NCBI RefSeq assembly: GCF_914484835.1
Contig: NZ_CAJZAR010000054.1
Coordinates: 62,001 to 126,000 of the forward strand
Direction: 5' to 3'
From: Paraburkholderia tropica
GTDB lineage: Bacteria > Pseudomonadota > Gammaproteobacteria > Burkholderiales > Burkholderiaceae
Length of the DNA stretch: 64,000 nt
This document shows positions 44,347 to 52,428 of this stretch, piece after piece. Under the pieces are notes generated by a model. That model was not told where the DNA came from, did not search any database, and saw nothing but the letters and a program-made list of their open reading frames with translations. The first letter of the stretch is position 1. Each line of letters opens with the position of its first letter. A program made the translations under genes and the position numbers.

Positions 44347-45270
44347 TCAAACGCCTGCGGCGGCGGGGGAATACGCGTCCTCGCGCGCGACGAGCGGCGC
44401 CATGACGTCGGCCAGACGCTGACGCAGCGCCGCCGAAGCCGGCTTGAGCGGCGGCAGCACGTCGCCGAACGGCAAGCCCTGAAGCGAGAGCGCGGCCTTG
44501 ATCGGCGCGGGATTCGGCTCGGCGAAAACGGCGTCGATCAGCGGACGCAGCGTCGCGTGCAGCGCGACGGCCTGATCGAGCTGGCCGCTCGACGCGAGCG
44601 CCAGCACGCGCGCCCACTGCTTCGGCACGAGGTTCGAGCTGGAGATGATGCCGCCCACCGCGCCCATCGCAACGTGCAGCGGCAGAACGTCTTCCTCGCC
44701 GCTCAGGATCGCGATCTTCGAAGCGCAGAGTTCGGCGGCGCGCATCTGCGTAGCGAGATCCGGGTTGCAGGCCTTGATGCCCACCACGCGCGTGAGCGCC
44801 GCGAGTTTCGCGACCGTTTCGTAATGGAGCGAGACGCCCGTGCGATACGGGATCTCGTAGAGGATGATGTCGGCGTCGACTTCGTCGGCGAAACGCTGGT
44901 AGTAGTCGACGATGCCTTCCTGGGTCGGGCGGAAGTAATACGGCGTGACGACCATCAGCGCTTTGGCACCGGCCGCGACGAAGGCCTTGGCGTTGTCGAT
45001 GGCGTCGCCGAGTCCCGGCGAGAGAATGCCCGGCACGACCGGCAGCGCGCCCGCCGCGGCTTCGAGGGAGGTCTCGACGACGCGCACGCGCTCCGCGAAC
45101 GACAGCGCCGTGTACTCGCCCGTGCCGCCGAGCGGCACGACGCCGTCCGCGCCGGCTTCGGCGAGCCGTTTGATCAGCGCGGCGAGCGGCGCGCCGACGA
45201 AGCGGCCGTTCTCGTCGAGAGGGGTGGGAACTGCCGTCAAAATGCCTGCATAGGGATGCAACGTGCTCAT
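44347..45270 (-). CDS. DapA-family (dihydrodipicolinate synthase-like) lyase or aldolase
   Basis: A 307-residue class I Schiff-base TIM barrel. The start at 45270 (MSTLHPYAGILTAVPTPLDENGRF) gives the family N-terminus. Lys166 in GIKACNP is the Schiff-base lysine and Tyr138 in LYEIPYRTG the catalytic tyrosine. The GTTGE motif of true DapA reads GGTGE (48-52), as in 5-dehydro-4-deoxyglucarate dehydratases. Possible reactions include aldol cleavage of a 2-oxo acid or deamination/dehydration of a pyrroline or deoxy sugar acid. As first gene of an operon with an amine-type importer and two 2-hydroxyacid dehydrogenases it is probably catabolic, not for lysine synthesis. Confidence 0.87.
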   Translation of the reverse strand: MSTLHPYAGILTAVPTPLDENGRFVGAPLAALIKRLAEAGADGVVPLGGTGEYTALSFAERVRVVETSLEAAAGALPVVPGILSPGLGDAIDNAKAFVAAGAKALMVVTPYYFRPTQEGIVDYYQRFADEVDADIILYEIPYRTGVSLHYETVAKLAALTRVVGIKACNPDLATQMRAAELCASKIAILSGEEDVLPLHVAMGAVGGIISSSNLVPKQWARVLALASSGQLDQAVALHATLRPLIDAVFAEPNPAPIKAALSLQGLPFGDVLPPLKPASAALRQRLADVMAPLVAREDAYSPAAAGV

Positions 45271-45364
45271 CGATCCGCTCTTTGATAGTGATCCGGCCTG
45301 GGTCGCCGAAAGATGTAAATGACGCTCTGTGGTTTGAACGATAAGGAGGCAAAAAAGCCCGGCA

Positions 45365-45380
45365 CGCACCATCAGTGCCA
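45365..45380 (-). promoter_or_regulatory. Candidate sigma-54 promoter of the DapA-like/ABC/hutG operon
   Basis: The minus strand reads TGGCACTGATGGTGCG (45380 to 45365). It has TGGCAC at -24, GTGC at -12 and exactly ten bases between the invariant GG and GC; only two positions differ from TGGCACG-N4-TTGC. The start would be near 45354, 84 bases before the first gene. No enhancer-binding regulator gene is in the window. Confidence 0.4.
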
Positions 45381-45892
45381 GTTACCCTCTTTATAAGGCT
45401 GCGTTATTCAATCGGGACGCGCGCGGCCCGATACGCTTCGGATCGCCGGCATAACGCGAGCCAATCGTCGAAACGCGCGGCAAAAACAAGGGTTTTCACT
45501 ACTTCCCGCCCTTTTTTCTGCTGGCTAGCCCGCCATCTACGAATTGTCACCTTACAAAAAGACGAATGCGAACGTTTGTCGCTCGATCGGGTATCGCGCG
45601 GCGAAACCATCATGATGGGGAGACGAGCCCATGCAGGGCCGCCGCGCGGATTCACGGCTTCGCTTGACGTCCTGACGCGCTCAGCGAAATTCGCGCAGAT
45701 GTTCCGGGGACTGGATGTGAATGATTTCCGCTTGCTGGCTCAGCAAGGCTCTATTCGGGAACCGACAAGAACTCAGCGGGAGAGTCCGTTGCGGTAAAGG
45801 CGGAGGCGAGCTAGAACAAGCTCGCGGAATGGGCGACAGGTCCATGCAGGACCTGACGAAAGGCAGCCGTCTTGATGCCGACTGATGCGCGC

Positions 45893-45941
45893 GATCGACG
45901 ATCGACGATCGACGATCGATGCTCGGTGATCGATGCTCGGC
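45893..45941. repeat. Short tandem repeats (7- and 14-base units)
   Basis: GATCGAC occurs at 45893, 45900 and 45907, and GATCGAT at 45914. The last unit leads into two copies of a 14-base unit GATCGATGCTCGGY (45914-45927 and 45928-45941). It lies in non-coding DNA and looks like slippage-prone repeat sequence. Confidence 0.85.
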
Positions 45942-46016
45942 GCCGGCGAACACGTCAGCGGCACCGGGCAGCGCATCGAAATGTTTTAATTCTGCAAGCG
46001 AAACGTCGATGCCAGA

Positions 46017-46823
46017 TTAGCGAGCGCCGCCAGTGGGTTCACTGACCGCCCAGTTCACTGCTGCATCGAATATCGCGCTGCCGTCGGCGCTCAGATTTTC
46101 GAACGAACGATTGCCCAGAAACAGCGCGACGCGACGTGCCGGCGCAATGAAATCGTAGTCCATCGTCGCGCCCTTCTCGTAAGCGAACACGACCGCATGC
46201 GTCGGTTCGCCCGCGACAGTCGCGATGATCGTCGCTCCCGGCCCCGGTTTGCCCCAACCCATTTCGTCGTCTCGCGGATAAACCCAACGCTTTCCGGCAG
46301 GCACGCCGCCCGCCAGCGGACTCGGTGCATTCACAACGTTCACGTAGTGTTCTTTCGCGATCTCGCCGAAGTCCTCGCCCTTTTTCTGACCGGTGAAGCG
46401 CAACGAATCGAACAGATCCGATTCCCACGTCAAAAGCGGCACCGGCACATCGCGAAACGGCGTCCCGACCATATCGCGCGCACTCACCACCGACGAGATG
46501 ATGACGAGGTCTTCACCCTTCGCCGCCGAAACCGGCGCATCTTCGTCGACCAGTTTGACGACCATCCCGCGTTGTTCCAGATGTGCGACGACCTTGTCGT
46601 CCTCTTCGCGATCGCGATGTTTGAGCCGGGTGACGTACAGCACATGCTTGCTGGCCGTGACCGCGTCGCTGCTCGCATCCTGCACGCGTGGCGTAGCCGC
46701 GCGGGCGGTGCTCGCCCCGCCCAATGCGATGGATGCGGCCAGCAAGGACGCCATGCACAGCAGTGCGCGACGCGGCACGCGCGACGGCGCGAGGACCGAA
46801 CGCAATGACAGATTCATATTCAT
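46017..46823 (-). CDS. Secreted protein with a flavodoxin/ThuA-like domain, partner of the TonB receptor
   Basis: A 268-residue protein with a long signal peptide (to about residue 42, GASTARAAT). The mature part begins KHVLYVTRLKHRDREEDDKVVAHLEQRGMVVKLVDEDAPVSAAKGEDLVIISS, an alternating strand/helix pattern like the ThuA or class I glutamine-amidotransferase-like domains of secreted carbohydrate-related proteins. It later has VPLLTWESDLFDSLRFTG and a late ALFLGNRSFENLSADG segment. It begins 13 bases after the receptor gene with AGGAAA upstream, so it is co-transcribed and likely iron-regulated. No enzymatic function can be assigned. Confidence 0.75.
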   Translation of the reverse strand: MNMNLSLRSVLAPSRVPRRALLCMASLLAASIALGGASTARAATPRVQDASSDAVTASKHVLYVTRLKHRDREEDDKVVAHLEQRGMVVKLVDEDAPVSAAKGEDLVIISSVVSARDMVGTPFRDVPVPLLTWESDLFDSLRFTGQKKGEDFGEIAKEHYVNVVNAPSPLAGGVPAGKRWVYPRDDEMGWGKPGPGATIIATVAGEPTHAVVFAYEKGATMDYDFIAPARRVALFLGNRSFENLSADGSAIFDAAVNWAVSEPTGGAR

Positions 46824-46836
46824 GGTGGTTTTCCTA

Positions 46837-49053
46837 TCAGAAATCGATTGTCGAGGTCAGCGAAATGGTCCGTTCGAGCCCAATGCCCAATTGGCTCGAT
46901 CCCGCCGATGCCCAGTAGTGTTTATTGAATGCATTCTCGACATTCAACTGGAACGTGGCGTTGCGTCCAAACAGACTCGTCTCGTAGCGAGCGCCCGCCG
47001 AAAACAGCGTATAGCCGGGGATATAGGCCTGATTCGCATCGTTGATCGGCCGCTGACCCACGAAATACGCGCCGCCGTTAATCGAAAAACCATAAAGATG
47101 CGGGACGCGATAATTCAGAAATACGCTGCCGGTATAACGCGGCGTATTTTCCGGGCGCTTGCCGAGCGTCGTGGCATCCGTGCTGTCGACGAGCGTCGCA
47201 TCGAGCCACATGCCGGTCGTGACGATCGAGAGATCGCGCGTGATGTCACCCTGAAACGAAAACTCGATGCCGCGATAGCGGCCGACGCCATTCAGCGCGT
47301 AGACGCCGTCTGCATCCGTGCTCGCCGAGGGCTGACGAATCTGGAACGCGGCGATCGACGCCAGCGCGCCGTTGTTGAAGCGATGCCTCAGTCCGACTTC
47401 TACTTGTTTGCTCACCGCCGCAGGCAACACCTGATACGCGTTGGTCGCCGTCGCCGGTGCGCTGCCAGCCGACTCCAGACCTTCGATATAGCTCGTATAG
47501 ACGCTCGTTTGCGGCGTGATCTTGTACACGATGCTCGCCGACGGCGACGTGTGATTCACATCCTGCGTCACGGTTTTCGCTTGCGTCGCGTGATACGACG
47601 AATAGCGCACGCCCGCTGTGAAATCGAGGTTCTTCGTCAGTCCGATGCGATCGAAAAGGTAGACGCCCTGGTTACTGATATGTTGCGCGTAAAAGGCCTT
47701 CGACGAACCTCGCGTCAAACTCGTGATACTGACCGGGTCATACAGGCTTTGCGTGGCCGTGTAATAGTAAGTCGTGAAATCAGGCTGGAATAGCCAGTTC
47801 TCGTTGACGCCGAACGTCACGTCGTGCGTGAAAGGCCCGGTGTCGAAAAGGCCGTTGATTTCCGCGCGCACGTTCTTGTTCTCGTAGAACTGACCGTTCT
47901 GCTGGCTGCCCTGCAATTGGCCCGTCCCCGTATCGACGTTGTACTTCTGGAAAATCCAGAGCCAGCGATTGCGTTGCGTGATCGACTGACCAATCGAAAC
48001 GTTGGCGCTCCAGTTGTCGTTGATTAGATAATCGGCGCGCAGAATCTGTGCGATCGCGGTCGACGTGGTGGGCTTGTCGTTCGGCACCAGCAATTTCGAC
48101 GCGTCGGGCAGCGAGGGCAGCGTGATCACGCCGTTGACGGCAGTGAGCGGCGTAATACCGGCCTGCTCGACCACGCGCTGATCGATGTGCTCAAGGTCGT
48201 ACTTGAGCGTCAACCGATTCGTCGGCTTCCAGTCGAGCGCGACGCTCTCGAACATGCGATAACCGCGGTCGCCGTCGATTGGCGTCTCGACGTGCTCGGC
48301 CATCGCATTGACGCGAATACCGAACTGCTTGTCCACACCAAAGCGCCGCGCAATATCGACGTGCGCGCCGACCGAACCATGCGAGTCGACCAGCGTCGAT
48401 ACCGACGTCACCGGCGTATCGCCCGCGCGCTTCATCACCATGTTGACGATCCCGGCCGGCACCGCGAAGCCGTAGTACAACGCCGAGGCCCCTTTCAGCA
48501 CTTCGACGCGCTCCTTATCCTCCATCGGCATCCAGATGTTGTTGTCGATGGGCAGCACGCCGTCGATGTAATAGCTTTGGCGGTTGTCCAGTGCAATGCC
48601 ACGAATAGAAAGCTGGTCATACGAAATGCCGCTCAGCTGCTGACGTGTGACGCCCGCGACATTGCGCAGCGCGTCGTACAGGCCCGTCGCGGCCTGTGCT
48701 TTCAGCACCTCGCTCGTGACGACGCTCACGGTGGCGGGAACGTCGAGCGCGTCGAGTCCGCGATATTGGCCCGTCTGAACCGTTTTCGGCGCGTACGTGC
48801 TGGCTGCTGGCTCCTTCGCCGTCTTGATCACAACCGGCGCCAATGTCGCGCCCTCTTCCGGCTCGCTCGCGGCAGCGGGCGACGACGCGGCCACGCCAGG
48901 CGTCGCGACAGGTTCGTCCGCGAAAGCGCGGCCATCGGCGAAACCACCGTAAGCGACCACGGTCAGCGCAACGGCGATGGATCGGCGTCGTTTCAAGGCG
49001 GAGCGTTGCCGGACCGAGGCGGCACGACGAATTTGGCGAGAAGATCGATTCAT
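46837..49053 (-). CDS. TonB-dependent siderophore receptor
   Basis: About 738 residues with the start at 49053 (MNRSSRQIRRAASVRQRSALKRRRSIAVALTVV). No candidate start (49053, 49092 or GTG 49122) has a good ribosome-binding site, so this is a judgement on signal-peptide shape. After the signal comes the TonB-box/plug region (APVVIKTAKEPAAST, then PATVSVVTSEVLKAQAATGLYDALRNVAGVTRQQLSG), the YYIDGVLPIDNN segment, the RVEVLKGASALYYG block of siderophore receptors, a 22-strand-like barrel and a terminal Phe. It imports a ferric siderophore across the outer membrane. A Fur-type promoter lies about 400 bases upstream. Confidence 0.93.
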   Translation of the reverse strand: MNRSSRQIRRAASVRQRSALKRRRSIAVALTVVAYGGFADGRAFADEPVATPGVAASSPAAASEPEEGATLAPVVIKTAKEPAASTYAPKTVQTGQYRGLDALDVPATVSVVTSEVLKAQAATGLYDALRNVAGVTRQQLSGISYDQLSIRGIALDNRQSYYIDGVLPIDNNIWMPMEDKERVEVLKGASALYYGFAVPAGIVNMVMKRAGDTPVTSVSTLVDSHGSVGAHVDIARRFGVDKQFGIRVNAMAEHVETPIDGDRGYRMFESVALDWKPTNRLTLKYDLEHIDQRVVEQAGITPLTAVNGVITLPSLPDASKLLVPNDKPTTSTAIAQILRADYLINDNWSANVSIGQSITQRNRWLWIFQKYNVDTGTGQLQGSQQNGQFYENKNVRAEINGLFDTGPFTHDVTFGVNENWLFQPDFTTYYYTATQSLYDPVSITSLTRGSSKAFYAQHISNQGVYLFDRIGLTKNLDFTAGVRYSSYHATQAKTVTQDVNHTSPSASIVYKITPQTSVYTSYIEGLESAGSAPATATNAYQVLPAAVSKQVEVGLRHRFNNGALASIAAFQIRQPSASTDADGVYALNGVGRYRGIEFSFQGDITRDLSIVTTGMWLDATLVDSTDATTLGKRPENTPRYTGSVFLNYRVPHLYGFSINGGAYFVGQRPINDANQAYIPGYTLFSAGARYETSLFGRNATFQLNVENAFNKHYWASAGSSQLGIGLERTISLTSTIDF

Positions 49054-49442
49054 GACGGAGAGAAGAGAAAGTAACGCGCAAAGCTGCGCCATCGAATGCC
49101 GGGCATTCGAACTGGGCGACACATTGAGAAAATGGATTCGGCCAGGACTGGAGACACGTCCGCCCAGGCAGGCGCGAAGGCGAATATCGGCCGGGCGTGT
49201 AGCGGATTAGCCGGAAGCGTGCATGACGGAAAGCACCGCGCGGAGAGCGGCCCGCTTATCGGCCAACTCGCGAATATTCCGGTCGATCTCCACTGCGGAG
49301 ATGTGACCTGACACAATAGGAATGCTAATCATCATGTCTGCCGACATAGGTACGCATGCGCGACGACATGACCGGGCGTGGTACCCCGTGTTCTGGTCGC
49401 GCGCCTCTGCACGAACTGTCATGGAGGCGTGCTCGCTGCTAA
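49054..49442 (-). other. Long untranslated leader of the receptor operon, possible small frame
   Basis: Between the Fur-type promoter and the receptor start lie almost 400 bases. A minus-strand frame at 49207-49422 could encode up to 71 residues, ending EIDRNIRELADKRAALRAVLSVMHASG, but none of its starts has a ribosome-binding site. I see no known riboswitch. A second Fur-like element lies at 49318-49336. Confidence 0.4.
49318..49336. promoter_or_regulatory. Second, weaker Fur-box-like element
   Basis: AATGCTAATCATCAT at 49321-49335 matches the core of the Fur consensus AATGATAATCATTAT at 13 of 15 positions, but the outer flanks do not match. It lies inside the leader of the receptor operon. 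Confidence 0.35.
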
Positions 49443-49488
49443 AATGAGAATGGTTCGTATTTATACTTTAAAAATTCAGATTTGGCAA
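49443..49488 (-). promoter_or_regulatory. Iron-regulated promoter: -35/-10 overlapped by a Fur box
   Basis: On the minus strand TTGCCA (49483-49488) and TATAAA (49460-49465) are 17 bases apart, both 5/6 matches. The plus-strand sequence AATGAGAATGGTTCGTATT (49443-49461) matches AATGAGAATTATTCTCATT at 15 of 19 positions and overlaps the -10 edge and start point. Fe-Fur binding there would block the receptor promoter. Confidence 0.72.
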
Positions 49489-49592
49489 TTCCTTCGAAAA
49501 ATCAATGACATGAACTGCGTTTAATGAACTTTATTTAATGTTTGACGGGGGCTTTTCGGGCCTTCCTGCAGGATTTTTGAAGAGCGATCGCT

Positions 49593-50276
49593 ATGCCAAC
49601 AGTACTCGTCGTCGAAGACGACGCAAAAACACTTCGCGAAATCAAGGTCGCGCTGGAGGACCACGGCTACATGGTCGAAACCGCAGCCACAGGCGCGGAA
49701 GGCATCGCGCAGGCGACTTCGCGCCCGCTCGATGCGATCATTCTCGACCGCATGCTGCCCGGCGGTATGGAAGGCCTCGACGTGCTGAGCGCGCTTCGCG
49801 AGGCGGCGACGACGACGCCCGTGTTGATCCTCAGCGCATTGTCGACGGTCGACGAGCGCGTGAAGGGATTGCGCGCGGGCGGCGACGACTATCTCGTGAA
49901 GCCATTTGAATACATCGAATTGACAGCGCGGCTCGATTCCCTGGTTCGCCGCTCGCAGACCTCCGCGCACGAGACGGCGTATCGCATCGGCGAGCTGAAC
50001 GTCGATCTCGTCAACCGCACCGTGGTCTATGCAGGCAAAGAGGTCGAACTGTTGCCGCGCGAGTACCGGATTCTGGAATATATGATCCGTCGCGAAGGAC
50101 AAGTGGTCAGCCGCACGATGCTGTTTGAAGCGGTCTGGAATTACCGCGTCGGCGAGCGCACCAATGTGATCGACGTGCATATCAGTCGCCTGAGAAGAAA
50201 GCTCGACCCGACGGGATCGGTGCCCATCATTCATACCGTTCGTGGGTCCGGCTATGTGCTTCGTTCGCCTGATTGA
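49593..50276 (+). CDS. OmpR-family response regulator
   Basis: A 227-residue regulator. The receiver domain carries the acidic pair Asp9/Asp10 (VVEDD), phospho-acceptor Asp52 (IILDRM) and Lys103 (VKPFE). The C-terminal winged helix (ELLPREYRILEYMIRREGQVVSRTMLFEAVWNYRV to NVIDVHISRLRRKLD) is complete. The downstream kinase gene overlaps its end. The resemblance is to QseB/IrlR-type regulators. It is divergent from the Fur-controlled receptor operon, 131 bases from that Fur box. Confidence 0.94.
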   Translation: MPTVLVVEDDAKTLREIKVALEDHGYMVETAATGAEGIAQATSRPLDAIILDRMLPGGMEGLDVLSALREAATTTPVLILSALSTVDERVKGLRAGGDDYLVKPFEYIELTARLDSLVRRSQTSAHETAYRIGELNVDLVNRTVVYAGKEVELLPREYRILEYMIRREGQVVSRTMLFEAVWNYRVGERTNVIDVHISRLRRKLDPTGSVPIIHTVRGSGYVLRSPD

Positions 50277-51627
50277 TCTTCGACGGACCACGAGCTTTCG
50301 GCTTTCGGTGTTATTCCTCGGCATTTTCGGCGGCATTTCGGTGCCGCTGTTTGCCTATCTGTATTTTTCGATCTCCGGTTTCGAAACACAGCGTGTGGAT
50401 GACTGGTTAGGTCGCGAATACGTCGCCATGCAGCGCAGTTCACCGCAACGGCTGTCCGCGCTCTTCGACGTGCTTCGTCAAAGCGATCCCGACCAGCAAC
50501 GGCCAAACGGCCTGTTCGGAAACGGCGGCCACTATATTGCCGGCTCTCTGACAACATTGCCGCGCGATATTCCTTATGTGGGAAAGCCATTCGCCATCCG
50601 CTTGCACGACGGGCCGATCAATCAGACTGCGCGCTGTATTGCCGCAAAACTGCCGGGCGATCAAATCGCCCTGCGATGCCAAAACACACTCGAACTCGAC
50701 AGCTTTAACATCGGCCTCGTCAAGGTGCTGCTCATTGGCGCGCTTTTCGCCCTCGCGATTGGCTTGATCGGAGCCGCCGCGATCGGACTGGGTTCGCTTC
50801 GGCGTCTGGATGCGGTCACGGCGACAATCAGGCAAATCGTGGGAGGCGATCTCTCGCAACGTCTGCCGACGCATCGGCGGCACGACGATCTGGAGAGTCT
50901 GGTACGCGTGGTCAACGGCATGCTCGACGAAATCGAGCGCTTGATGAATGAGGTAAAAGGCGTTTGCGATGCCATTGCACACGATCTGCGCACGCCGCTG
51001 ACGTCGATGATCGCCGGACTCGAACGGGTGCAGCGGCGTGGCCAGACAATTGACGATTATCGTCAGGCGCTCGACGATACGCTCGTCGAAGCGACCGGCA
51101 TGCGTCACACGTTCAACGCCCTGCTTCGAATTTCGGAAGTCGAAAGCGGTGTGCGCCGCCAGTCGTTCGTGCCGGTCGATCTCGCCGGTATCGTAAAGGA
51201 TGTGTACGAATACTACGAAGCATCGGCTGAAGAAAAAGCACTGATTTACCGATGCGAAATTGAAGGCGGTGGTGAATTCGCTTTGGAAGGAGATCCGAAC
51301 CTGTTGTTTGAAGCGCTGGCGAATCTGATTGAGAATGCGATCAAATTTTCGCCGATCGGTGGGACGGTTACGGTCAGTCTCATCCGTCTTCAAGGTCGCG
51401 TTCATTTATCCGTTCATGACAATGGTCCAGGCATTCCTGAAGCCGAGCATCAAGCGGTGTTGCGACGATTTTATCGGGGTGAGGCTAGCCGCCATACTCC
51501 CGGAAACGGTCTTGGTCTGAGTCTCGCGAACGCAGTCGCCGCGATGCACGGCATGAGCCTGGCGTTCGATCGCATCGAAGCAGGCTGCCGCGTTATGCTG
51601 GTTCAAGCAGACGGCATCGTCGATTAA
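50254..51627 (+). CDS. Sensor histidine kinase, partner of the adjacent response regulator
   Basis: A 457-residue kinase. I start at ATG 50254, inside the last codons of the regulator gene; a GTG at 50242 is the alternative. It has a first transmembrane helix (about 17-41), a roughly 115-residue periplasmic domain with a Cys pair (about 128 and 142), a second helix (about 154-180), HAMP, then the H-box His243 in AHDLRTP, N-box NLIENAIKFSP, G1 DNGPGIP and G2 GNGLGLS. The signal is unknown. Confidence 0.93.
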   Translation: MCFVRLIDLRRTTSFRLSVLFLGIFGGISVPLFAYLYFSISGFETQRVDDWLGREYVAMQRSSPQRLSALFDVLRQSDPDQQRPNGLFGNGGHYIAGSLTTLPRDIPYVGKPFAIRLHDGPINQTARCIAAKLPGDQIALRCQNTLELDSFNIGLVKVLLIGALFALAIGLIGAAAIGLGSLRRLDAVTATIRQIVGGDLSQRLPTHRRHDDLESLVRVVNGMLDEIERLMNEVKGVCDAIAHDLRTPLTSMIAGLERVQRRGQTIDDYRQALDDTLVEATGMRHTFNALLRISEVESGVRRQSFVPVDLAGIVKDVYEYYEASAEEKALIYRCEIEGGGEFALEGDPNLLFEALANLIENAIKFSPIGGTVTVSLIRLQGRVHLSVHDNGPGIPEAEHQAVLRRFYRGEASRHTPGNGLGLSLANAVAAMHGMSLAFDRIEAGCRVMLVQADGIVD

Positions 51628-51647
51628 CCGTGACGGCAACGCACCCG

Positions 51648-52382
51648 TCACAAATCGGTTACCCGCCTGCCACGCTCCCAGGCAGCGATTCTTTCGGCGA
51701 GGTGGCGCGCCCATTCGCGGTACGCCGATCGCCCTGGGTGAAACCCATCGTCCGCCAGCGCCTCGCGCCCTGACGGTAGCGTTGGGCGCACCAGCTCGCA
51801 GCCAGGCCATTGATCCACGACACTTGCCAGACTTGCATTGAAGCGATGGGCGCGCGCGCCGAGGATCGCGCGCAGCGGTTGCGCAAGCGCGGTAAATCGC
51901 TCCATCGGCGGGACGGCATTCACGATCACATGCTGCGCAAGGAAGCGTTGTTGCAGGAGCGCCAGCAAGTCCCGTTGCTGAGCGAGCCACTTGCCGGTAC
52001 GGACCGCGCTGGTGACGTCATTGACGCCGAGCGAGAGCACGACCAGGTCGAATGCCTGCCCGGGTTCATGTTCGAGCCGCCTCAACACATCGCGCGTCGT
52101 ATAGCCTGTTTGTGCGATCACCTTCCAGTGCAATTCGAATTGCGGCGCTAGCGCGGCCACAAGCTGCCCCGCTAACGCATTGTGTTGATGCTCCACGCCG
52201 ACACCTGCGGCTGCCGAATCACCCACGATCAGGAGTTTCAGCACAGAACCCTGCCCCGCTCGACCTTCGCGCGGGCCCGGCGGTTCTGGCAATTTTGGTG
52301 TCACCTTCCGCGTGTAAACGCCCTGTATCGCGAGCACGGGCGCCAGCATGATCAAGAGCGTGCGTTCGATCCAGACGTTCAT
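51648..52382 (-). CDS. SGNH/GDSL-type esterase
   Basis: A 244-residue hydrolase with an N-terminal hydrophobic segment (MNVWIERTLLIMLAPVLAIQGVY) that is probably a signal anchor. Catalytic blocks are complete: LIVGDSAAAGVGV (Ser), Gly in TGYTT, SLGVNDVTS (Asn) and DGFHPG (Asp/His). Family members are lipases, carbohydrate esterases or thioesterases; none can be chosen here. It converges on the kinase gene with a 20-base gap. Confidence 0.88.
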   Translation of the reverse strand: MNVWIERTLLIMLAPVLAIQGVYTRKVTPKLPEPPGPREGRAGQGSVLKLLIVGDSAAAGVGVEHQHNALAGQLVAALAPQFELHWKVIAQTGYTTRDVLRRLEHEPGQAFDLVVLSLGVNDVTSAVRTGKWLAQQRDLLALLQQRFLAQHVIVNAVPPMERFTALAQPLRAILGARAHRFNASLASVVDQWPGCELVRPTLPSGREALADDGFHPGRSAYREWARHLAERIAAWERGRRVTDL

Positions 52383-52428
52383 CCCGATGTCCTCGCCACC
52401 AAAGTGAGTTGCCGATCCGCCAGATCGG

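Larger units (their letters stand above)
45271..46016. other. 746-base intergenic region with no supported gene
   Basis: Lies between the DapA-like operon and the end of the iron-receptor operon. It contains a candidate sigma-54 promoter (45365-45380) and a short tandem-repeat patch (45893-45941). A plus-strand open frame at 45375-45797 has no ribosome-binding site or recognisable domain. A weak AAGGG/CCCTT hairpin with a T run near 45487-45520 has too large a loop to call. Confidence 0.5.

Noticed and set aside
31160..45270. trans-4-hydroxyproline degradation locus (DapA-like deaminase plus FAD dehydrogenase)
   Set aside because: No hydroxyproline epimerase or 2-oxoglutarate-semialdehyde dehydrogenase gene is adjacent, and HutD/HutG do not fit; kept only as one possible chemistry for the DapA-like enzyme.
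45487..45520. AAGGG/CCCTT hairpin followed by T run as a terminator
   Set aside because: The loop is about 16 bases and the stem only five pairs; no gene ends upstream on that strand.
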